Shown one piece after another: positions 18,384 to 25,900 of a stretch of 55,908 bases of DNA (positions are counted from its first letter, which is position 1; the number at the start of each line of letters is the position of its first letter). Below the pieces are notes generated by a model. It saw only the letters and a program-made list of their open reading frames with translations. It searched no databases and had not been told where the DNA came from. Position numbers and translations under genes: made by a program. The DNA comes from Verrucomicrobiota bacterium. GTDB taxonomy: Bacteria > Verrucomicrobiota > Verrucomicrobiia > Limisphaerales > UBA1319. The DNA is taken from contig JAKLFB010000038.1 of assembly GCA_022711435.1 (NCBI GenBank), positions 1 through 55,908 of the forward strand, given 5' to 3'.

Positions 18384-18399
18384 TGGCATGGCTCATGCA
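18384..18399 (+). promoter_or_regulatory. Candidate sigma-54 (-24/-12) promoter
   Basis: TGGCATGGCTCATGCA matches the consensus TGGCACG-N4-TTGCW at all but two positions and has exactly 10 bases between the invariant GG and GC. It lies in the divergent region between a sigma-54 activator gene and the membrane-protein gene at 18412, reading toward the latter. The expected start of transcription (~18410) is almost at ATG 18412, so that mRNA would be nearly leaderless or a later start is used. Just upstream, TCGGAAAT and ATTTCGGA (18350-18372) form an imperfect inverted repeat that could bind the activator; this is a guess. Confidence 0.6.
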
Positions 18400-18411
18400 T
18401 AAGTTAAACCC

Positions 18412-18840
18412 ATGACAAAGCTCCTTCCACTTCGGCATCCGAAAACAGCTGGCGCCACACTCGCCGTGATTTCGATGGGCGCAGGCGCGGCCGCTCTGCT
18501 CGCCGCCGATTTCGGCGGCGCGCCCCGGGTGTTTGCGCCGTTGTTGTTCTGGCTGCTTACGTTGGGCCTGCCGACGACCACGGCGGTCCTTTTCACGGCC
18601 TCCGTGTGGGGATTGCTGCCCCCGTTCTATGGCCTATTCCCATTCGCCATCGCGGCGGCAACGCTTGCCTGCCTGGCTCAGATTGCCGCGGTTTATGCGG
18701 TCAACCTTTTCACCAGCCCGCTCTTCTCACGAGGTCGCAGGACGTATCCATCGGACGCGCCCGGTCCAGTCGATCTCCCGGAGCCATCGGATAAAGCGGG
18801 CTGCGGCAAAACCGCCCTGTCCGACTTCCATCCGGTCTGA
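18412..18840 (+). CDS. Small polytopic membrane protein, unknown
   Basis: 142 residues, not recognised. Three hydrophobic segments are visible: ~14-33 (AGATLAVISMGAGAAALLAA), ~40-66 (FAPLLFWLLTLGLPTTTAVL and on) and ~72-100 (YGLFPFAIAAATLACLAQIA). A hydrophilic, Pro-rich tail follows. No good ribosome site precedes ATG 18412; together with the promoter position this suggests leaderless translation or a start further inside. It is followed 24 bases later by the amidohydrolase gene in the same direction and probably forms one unit with it under the sigma-54 promoter. Confidence 0.5.
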   Translation: MTKLLPLRHPKTAGATLAVISMGAGAAALLAADFGGAPRVFAPLLFWLLTLGLPTTTAVLFTASVWGLLPPFYGLFPFAIAAATLACLAQIAAVYAVNLFTSPLFSRGRRTYPSDAPGPVDLPEPSDKAGCGKTALSDFHPV

Positions 18841-18864
18841 AGTGGGCCTCGCCTGGAGAATCTC

Positions 18865-19929
18865 ATGAACATCAGCCGACGCCAATTCATCGCCGGCCTC
18901 GGGGCGGCCGGAGCGGCGGGCATGACCGCGCCTCTGTGGCGCCCCGCGGACTACCCGAAGCTCGAATCCAGCCGTCCCGTCGTGGACATGCACGTTCATC
19001 TATTTGGTGTGCTGGAGAAGAACGGCTGCTGGATCTCGCCCGCCCAGCGGGCGCATTGGAGCCACGCATACCTCCTGCGCCTGCTGGATCTCGACCACGC
19101 CGATGATCTGGATGAAGCCTACGTGCAGCGCCTCGCGGGCGCGGTCCGGCGCTCGTCCCTGCACCGGGTGGTGCTCCAGGCTTGGGACGGCCGGATCAAC
19201 GCTCAGGGGGCGGTCGACCGGAACCGAACCACATCATTGCTGGTATCGAACGACTACCTGTTCAAGGTGGTGCGACGATTCCCGGACCTGTTCATCCCCT
19301 GCGTTTCGATCAATCCGTATCGCAGCGATGCCATGGAAGAGCTCGCCCGCTGCGCCGACCTGGGCGCCCGCATGGTGAAAATTCATCCGCCCACCATGGA
19401 TGCGGATCCCAACAAGCCCTGCCTGAAATCGTTCTATCGCCTTTGCTGCGAGCGCCGCGTGATCCTGATGGTCCATACGGGGAACGAGCACGCCGCGGAA
19501 AGTGTCGGTCTTCACAACGCCGATCCGATCAAGCTCGAGCTGGCCCTCGAGGAAGGATGCACGGTCATCGCCGCGCATGCCGGCACCGGGCAGTTCTATG
19601 ATCGGGAGCGGTTCTTTCGGAACTTCCGCCAATTGATCCAGCGGCATGCCAACCTCTATTGCGACAATTCGGTGATGGCGAGCATGCTGCGTTGGCGCAA
19701 CCTGCCCGAGATGCTGAGGGATGCCGGCGTGCTGGACCGGATGGTGCACGGCAGCGACTACCCGTTTCCAGCGAACGGCCTGGTGTTCTGGAACCGCCTC
19801 CGGCCCCGGATGGCCGCGAGGCTGATGGAAGAGAAGAACCTGCTGGAACGCGATCTGCAACTGAAGCGCGCCCTGGGCATTTCGCAGGCGGTCTTGGAAC
19901 GGGGTGCGGCACTGCTTCATCTGCTATGA
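18865..19929 (+). CDS. Tat-exported amidohydrolase (amidohydrolase_2 family)
   Basis: 354 residues with ribosome site GGAGA 5 bases before ATG. The N-terminus has a Tat signal (SRRQFIAGLGAAGAAG). The metal-binding HxH is H43/H45 in DMHVHLFG. Later conserved parts are MVKIHPP, LMVHTGNEH, IAAHAGTGQ and the closing HGSDYPFP that supplies the last metal-ligand Asp. This family covers metal-dependent hydrolases and decarboxylases of the TIM-barrel type. The substrate cannot be read from sequence. Tat export means it folds in the cytoplasm and acts outside. Its stop overlaps the start of the next gene (ATGA, 19926-19929). Confidence 0.8.
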   Translation: MNISRRQFIAGLGAAGAAGMTAPLWRPADYPKLESSRPVVDMHVHLFGVLEKNGCWISPAQRAHWSHAYLLRLLDLDHADDLDEAYVQRLAGAVRRSSLHRVVLQAWDGRINAQGAVDRNRTTSLLVSNDYLFKVVRRFPDLFIPCVSINPYRSDAMEELARCADLGARMVKIHPPTMDADPNKPCLKSFYRLCCERRVILMVHTGNEHAAESVGLHNADPIKLELALEEGCTVIAAHAGTGQFYDRERFFRNFRQLIQRHANLYCDNSVMASMLRWRNLPEMLRDAGVLDRMVHGSDYPFPANGLVFWNRLRPRMAARLMEEKNLLERDLQLKRALGISQAVLERGAALLHLL

Positions 19930-21218
19930 AAAAATCACTGATTGCTATCATCACGATCGTCCTGTTGGGACAGGGCCAGACGCCCGGAGTTGCTCAGAAC
20001 CCTCCCGCCACCGGGCCTCAACGCGAAGCCGTCCAGGCGCGCGGGGAAGAGCCGGATGGTCCCTCGGAGACCGCGCCCGATCTTCTCCACAAGGCCGCCC
20101 GCGACGGAGATCCGGTCCAACTCCGGCGGCAGCTCGAGCGGAGCACGAATGTCAACGCCAGGGACGCGCTTGGTTTTGCGCCTCTGCATTGGGCGGTCAT
20201 GGGCGGCCACACCATTATGGCCGAGTTCCTCATCACCCATGGGGCGGATGTCAACGCGCCCTCCTCGGAGGGCACGCCGCTGCACGTGGCGGCGAAACAC
20301 CGGCACCAGGAGGTCGCGCTGTTGCTGGTTTCCCAAGGTGCGGATGTCCATGCCAAAGAGGAGAAGGGCTGGACGCCGCTCCATCGGGCAGCCTACTACG
20401 AATTGCCGCGCCTCGCAGCCCAGTTGATCGAGAAAGGCGCGGATGTGAACGCTCGACAGGATTTCGGTTGGACGCCCCTTCACGAAGCCGCCCGCGCGCA
20501 GAAGGGAGTTGCAGTCGCCGAGGTGCTGATTTCCAGCGGGGCGGATGTCGACGCGCGAAGGAATGACGGCGGCACTCCGCTGCATACGGCGGCTGCCGAG
20601 GGACACCCGCCTGTGGCCGAACTGCTGATCGCCAAAGGAGCGAGCGTGAATGCCGCCAACGCCGCCGGCGAGACGCCACTGCATGTTGCCATCATCGACG
20701 GGCGGGCTCGCATGGCGAGATTCCTCTTGGCGAAGGGCGCAGAGATCAATGGCGTCGACAAAGACGGTCAAACGCCTCTGGCGCTTGCCGCATCCGGCGG
20801 CCATGACCGCCTGGCGGAACTCCTGATCGCGCGCAATGCAAAGATCCAAACCGAGGACAAAAAAGGCCGGACCCCTTTGCATCAAGCAGCATCCGCGGGC
20901 AGCACCCGAGTGGCCGAACTCCTGATTGGCAAGGGCGCAACGGTCAACGCCTGCGACCGGGCAGGCCGCACCCCTCTCCATTGTCGGGCGAACGGCGAGG
21001 TCGCCAAGTTGCTGATTGCGGCCGGCGCCAAGGTCAACGCCCGGGATTCCGAGGGCAAAACCCCGCTGCATTGGGCTGCCCGGTGGAGGCAGAAAGACGT
21101 CGTGATGGTTTTACTCGAGAAAGGCGCCGACGTTACCATCCAGGATTCCGCGGGACTGACTCCGCTGGCGTGGGCAGAGGGCACTCCAGGTAACCCGCCT
21201 CCGATACAGGCAAAATAG
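19926..21218 (+). CDS. Exported ankyrin-repeat protein
   Basis: 430 residues starting at ATG 19926, which overlaps the upstream stop by four bases; the frame is open further upstream but that part is the shadow of the amidohydrolase. The signal peptide is MKKSLIAIITIVLLGQGQTP. From ~residue 55 there are about eleven ankyrin repeats plus a partial last one, each with the G-x-TPLH-x-AA…LL-x-GA-x-VNA pattern. The repeat starting RAGRTPLH is a few residues short. Ankyrin repeats bind protein partners. Coupling to the amidohydrolase suggests that enzyme or another periplasmic protein as the partner, by inference. Confidence 0.85.
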   Translation: MKKSLIAIITIVLLGQGQTPGVAQNPPATGPQREAVQARGEEPDGPSETAPDLLHKAARDGDPVQLRRQLERSTNVNARDALGFAPLHWAVMGGHTIMAEFLITHGADVNAPSSEGTPLHVAAKHRHQEVALLLVSQGADVHAKEEKGWTPLHRAAYYELPRLAAQLIEKGADVNARQDFGWTPLHEAARAQKGVAVAEVLISSGADVDARRNDGGTPLHTAAAEGHPPVAELLIAKGASVNAANAAGETPLHVAIIDGRARMARFLLAKGAEINGVDKDGQTPLALAASGGHDRLAELLIARNAKIQTEDKKGRTPLHQAASAGSTRVAELLIGKGATVNACDRAGRTPLHCRANGEVAKLLIAAGAKVNARDSEGKTPLHWAARWRQKDVVMVLLEKGADVTIQDSAGLTPLAWAEGTPGNPPPIQAK

Positions 21219-21313
21219 ACCAAGCCAATGATAACGATCAGCATCCGCAAGCGTTTGCAGGTGCTTCCGGCGCGCGACGGCAAGGTGTTATTCATGGCGA
21301 ACGCTTTGCCTGG

Positions 21314-21937
21314 CTACCGATCCGGCAAGGACGATGATTCGGCTGGAGGAGTGCCGCCGGCCTCCTCCAAGCTGGAGGGTTGCAGCTCCAGCTCCCGGAA
21401 CTTCAGCCAGAGCCGGGCCACGCTGGTGGCGATTCCAAAGGGATACCAGAAAAGGAAAAACAGCGGGGCCCACAAGATGTAGCACGAGGCTTGCGCTGCT
21501 TTCAACGAATCGTGCACGAAGGCAGCCCGCCCTAGAAAGGCGGTGCCCAAGGCGCAGACCGCCAGTGCGGCAATGAAGATCGCCCGCCGCTCGCCTAGAG
21601 TGTGCCCCGCCCGGCAGGCCGATGGCAGGAGGCGGCCGATCAACCCCTCCACGTGCCAGAGGAAAAACACCAGGAACCAGAGCAGGAGATGCATCGAACC
21701 AGCCCCCCACCAAACGGCTGCGGCGGCATCCCGAGCGCGACCCGCCTGCAAGAAGAACCAGAAGGCAAGGACGAAAATCCCAATATAAACGGTCCCCACC
21801 AGCCCCTTTTGGATTTGCAGCCGCCGGCGGATTTTAGTGAACAGGATTTCCTGGTGCGCCAGTGCGCGAGCCGGTGAAGGCGAATCCTGCGCCAGCAAGG
21901 CGTCGCGCAGCTTGCTAAGTCGATCTTCATCTTTCAT
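21314..21937 (-). CDS. Four-span membrane protein, probable partner of the ECF sigma factor
   Basis: 207 residues. ATG 21937 is chosen because AAGGAGG sits 6 bases upstream; a TTG two codons earlier would fall inside that spacing. The hydrophilic N-terminus (MKDEDRLSKLRDALLAQDSP, ~45 residues) is followed by four membrane spans (about 47-68, 73-102, 120-142, 150-175). It overlaps the sigma gene end by 11 bases. Sigma-plus-membrane-protein pairs of this shape are frequent in Verrucomicrobia and are thought to be sigma/anti-sigma. No zinc-finger (HxxxCxxC) motif of classical anti-sigmas is present, so that role is inferred from position only. Confidence 0.65.
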   Translation of the reverse strand: MKDEDRLSKLRDALLAQDSPSPARALAHQEILFTKIRRRLQIQKGLVGTVYIGIFVLAFWFFLQAGRARDAAAAVWWGAGSMHLLLWFLVFFLWHVEGLIGRLLPSACRAGHTLGERRAIFIAALAVCALGTAFLGRAAFVHDSLKAAQASCYILWAPLFFLFWYPFGIATSVARLWLKFRELELQPSSLEEAGGTPPAESSSLPDR

Positions 21938-22538
21938 AGCCAACCTCCTTCAGGGCCGCCGCCAGGTCTTTCCGGGCGTTATGCAGCCGTGATTTAATGG
22001 TGCCTTCCGGCAAACCAACGATTTCGGCAATCTGCCGCGATGTGAAACCCTCCAGGTAGAACAGCGTCAAAACCTCTCGGCAGTGTGGCGACAATCTCTG
22101 CAGCGCCTGGTGCATGAGCACGCCATCGTCGGTGGGAGCCAAAACCCAGTCCTCGTGGTTCACCATCGGCTCGATTTGCTCATTCGGTTGGTACCAGTAT
22201 CGTTTTTCTTTTTGCAGCCAGGTCACGGCTTGGTCATGCGCAATTCGATAGACCCAACTGCGGAACTTGGGCACGTCCTCCAGCCTTGACACATGCCGGA
22301 ACACAGCCAGCCATGTGTTTTGCAGGACATCCCATACGGCCGATTCGTCTTCGAGGAGCCGCCGCAGGTAGTAGTAGAGCCGAGGCTCCCAACGACGCAC
22401 GAGCTCGCGAAAGGCGTCCTCGTCGCGCGCCTGGCACCGGACCACGAGCCAATCGTCCGGGCACTGCTCCGGCGAGATCGGAACTGATGTTTGCACTGAT
22501 CCTACGCTTTGAGCCGCATTCATTTTCGTTGTGAACAT
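21927..22538 (-). CDS. ECF-type RNA polymerase sigma factor
   Basis: 203 residues. Region 2 lies at ~35-105 (DAFRELVRRWEPRLYYYLRR, then DVLQNTWLAVFRH and FRSWVYRIAHDQAVTWLQ). Region 4 lies at ~145-195 (LQRLSPHCREVLTLFYLEGF, then TSRQIAEIVGLPEGTIKSRL, the helix-turn-helix for the -35 element). Starts at 22538 or 22523 are both possible; neither has a clear ribosome site. It is cotranscribed with the membrane protein downstream. Regulon unknown; these factors usually control their own promoter, which would lie in 22539-22999. Confidence 0.9.
   Translation of the reverse strand: MFTTKMNAAQSVGSVQTSVPISPEQCPDDWLVVRCQARDEDAFRELVRRWEPRLYYYLRRLLEDESAVWDVLQNTWLAVFRHVSRLEDVPKFRSWVYRIAHDQAVTWLQKEKRYWYQPNEQIEPMVNHEDWVLAPTDDGVLMHQALQRLSPHCREVLTLFYLEGFTSRQIAEIVGLPEGTIKSRLHNARKDLAAALKEVGYER
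21944..21950 (-). promoter_or_regulatory. Strong ribosome binding site deciding a start
   Basis: AAGGAGG within the end of the sigma-factor gene, 6 bases before ATG 21937. It fixes the start of the membrane-protein gene and shows that it can be translated well despite the overlap. Confidence 0.8.
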
Positions 22539-22999
22539 CGGAGACCGTGCCGGTTCGGTTCGTTCACGCCGAGCCGCTGGCTGCCAGGCCGGCGAACAGT
22601 CCGGGGCCAGGTCTCATTGGCTGCCTTTTCGATTTCGCCTGGCGCATGGCGAATCCATCTTCATGCCTATATGTCAGTGGCAGGGGCCAAAAGGTTCACA
22701 TCCTTATGCCACAAAATGCGCGCTATGGGCAAAACGGAATAGGATCTCCGCCATGGGGAACCAACGGGGGTGCCCGAACAGGCCGATGATCGGGCTCGCA
22801 TCCTGCACCGCAGGAATTTGTCTCGCGCACTCGCTGAAATCGTTTGCCAAGCGATGGGGAAAAGGCTAGGATCAGATCAGACTAATCAGCCCGATTGCAG
22901 CGATCCCTTGCCTGTGGTGCTGTACTGGTGGCGCAGAGGGGATTCTCGTCGAGCATCGGCGGCATCGAATAACCGTCAACCAGCCTGCGGAGACCGCAT
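22539..22999. other. Divergent intergenic region between sigma factor and giant PA14/LamG gene
   Basis: About 460 bases with no convincing gene. It must hold promoters for both neighbours. A short inverted repeat TCCTGC-ACC-GCAGGA is at 22801-22815. GGAGA 6 bases before ATG 23000 is the ribosome site of the forward gene. No clear -35/-10 pair could be defended by eye. Confidence 0.4.
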
Positions 23000-25900
23000 A
23001 TGAGACTTCAAAAAACCTTGTGGATGTTCGCGTTGGTCGTTGGCCTGGGGACCGTCACGTCGGAGGGAGGGGCGCTGCGCCGCGCGTTTTTCAACAACAA
23101 CGGGCTCGGAATAGCCGGCAACACGATCGCCGACCTGATCGCCGCAACGGATTTCGCGCGGAACGGCGGGGCATCGTCTGAACTGCTGACAGAATCGTTC
23201 TGGAACGTGCAGGGAGGCGTCAACAGCGACGATGGACTGAACAATTTTGGGAGTCTGACGCGCGGTTACGTCGAGGCGCCGCTGACGGGGACCTACACGA
23301 TCTTCTTGGGCTCGGACGACAACGCCGAGCTGTATTGGGGGGCCGATCACCAGGTGTTCGCGTTTCGGGATCCGGCCCGGCTGATCGCCTTCGAGTCGGG
23401 ATACACGAGCGGGGACATCTACACGGCCGCGCGGATCGAGGAGCGGAGCGGTCCGGTGACCCTCGAGGCGGGGAAGAAATACTTCGTCGAGCTGCTGCAC
23501 AAGGAGGGCTCGGGCGGATCGTTTATCCAAGTGGCCTGGGAACGGCCGGATGGGGTGCGCGAGACGATTCCGGGCTATGTGTTGGCGCCCTATGGCAGCT
23601 CGTTCGATTTGAGCCAGGAGGCATCGACCATCGAAGTGACGGTGCCGCCGCCCAATTTTTACGTGATGGAAGGCGCGCCGATCGTGTTTCAAGTCGTGGC
23701 GTATGCAAAACAACCGACAGCGTATCAGTGGCTTGAGGGGGCGACGCCGATCGCGGGCGCGACCAATGCATGGTATGCGACGAAGGCTCGGCTGGTCGAC
23801 AATGGCAAGGCGTATTCGCTGCGGATCACGGACGGGAACGGCGCAACGGTGACGTCCCCGCCAGGCGGGCTGACGGTCGAGGCGGACGTGGTGGCGCCCA
23901 GCCTGGTGCGGGCTCGAGGTTCCGCCTCGCCCCATGGGATCATTGTCACCTATTCGGAAGCTGTGGATCCAGGCTCGGCCACTAATGCCGCCCACTACCA
24001 GTTGACGGGCCAGACCCTGGCAGTCCAGACGATCCGCATGCTTTCCGATCGCGAGGTCCTGTTCGATGTGGGAGAATTCACGAGCGCGCCGCTGACGCTC
24101 ACGGTGAGCAATGTGAAGGATCCCAGTGCAGCCGGCAACACGATCGCACCGGACAGCCAGGCGCTCGTGCGGTTCCAGAACACGCTGGATGCCTACTGGG
24201 ATTTCAACGATGCAACCGGAACCACCGTCAAGGACCTGGTGGCCAAGCAGGACGGCGAGATTTACGGAGGGGCCTTCTTCACCACCGACAAGCCGGCCCT
24301 CGGTGCGCGGGCCAATCCCTATGCGATGGCGTTCAATGGAATGGATTCGTATGTGCTGACGACCTGTCCGGGCGTCGAAGGGAAGCTCGCGCGCACGGTG
24401 TCGTTTTGGGTGAAGACCATGGACACGAACAATCACCGAATCGTGTGCTGGGGAGACTCGAGGGTGGATGGGCACAAGTACCATGTGCGGATCGAGCCGG
24501 CGACGGGGACGCTGCGGACGGAGGTCCAGGGCGGCAACGGGCTGGGGACCCAGCCGATCACCAACAATGTCTGGCGCCATGTCGTGTCGCTGCTGCCCGA
24601 GCTGGACGCGCCGAACGCCCGCGACATCCTGCACTATGTGGACGGCGTGCTCGATCCGCAATCGGGAGCGACGGCCCAGGCCATCGACACCGATGTCGCC
24701 GGTCCGAATGCTCGTCCGGTGTGGGTTGGCGCGGGCCTGCAGGGCACCTCGGCCACGCCGCTGTTCTTCAATGGGCTGGTGGACGACCTGGCCATCTACC
24801 GCACGGCGTTGACCGCCGCGCAAATCGCCCAGCTGGCGGCAGGGGCGGACCCGCGCGACTTCGCCGCGGCGATGACGGGGGCGCTGACCATTTCGCAGCA
24901 GCCGGCCAGCGCGGTGGCCGACGAGCTGAGCAGCGTCACGTTTGGCATCGCGGTGACGGGATCCTACCGTTCGGCGGTGGGGTATCAGTGGTATCGAGAC
25001 GGCCAGCCGATCCCAGGGGCAACGGCGGCAAGCTATACAATCCAGGCGCATATTGCGGATCACGGAGCGGCGTTCAAGGCCGAGACGTTCAACCTCGACG
25101 GGACCTATGCGCGGCTGACGAGCGACACCGTCACGCTGAGCGTGGTCACGGACGTCGCTCCGCCGCAAGTCGTGGAAATCCGGGGAATCAGCGGCGGGAT
25201 CAACCAGGTCCATCTCCAGTTCAACGAAGGCCTCGAAGCGGCTTCGGCAACGAACCTGGCGGCCTACCAGATCACAGGCACGGCAGGGATCGTGCCGGTG
25301 ATCTCGGCGGCGCTCTCGGGAGGAGGCACCAACGTGATCTTGCGGACGGGCGTGTTGGAGGATGGCGATTACACCCTCGCGATCAACGGGCTCAAAGATC
25401 TCGCAGCCGCGGGGAACACGCTGACCACCAACGCCGCCTTTGCGGCGAGCGTGACCTATCCGGAGCAGGTGCTGGCCGATCAACCCGTCCGTTATTGGCG
25501 GTTGGGGGAAACGGGCGGAACCGTGGCTTACAGCGAGGTCGCGGGAGTGGACACGGACATTCACGGCACTTACACGGGAGGCGTGACCTTGGGGCAGACG
25601 ACCCTGGTGCCGAGCGCGACCAACAACACGGCGGCCGGATTCAGCTCGAGCGCGAGCCAGGTCATCACCGTGCCGAATGGCGACGACATCAATATCAACG
25701 CGGGGCCGTGGGCGAAGAAGACGATCGAGCTGTGGTTTCGAGCCTCGGCCGCGCCGCCCCTCGGGGCGACAGGGCGCGCGGCAGCCACGAAGGGACTGTT
25801 CGAGCAGGGCGGTGGCACGCGCGGATTGAGCCTCTACATCTGGCAGGATCCAACCAACACCGATCCGCTCGTGGGCACGTTGGTTTTCGGCGGCCACAAC

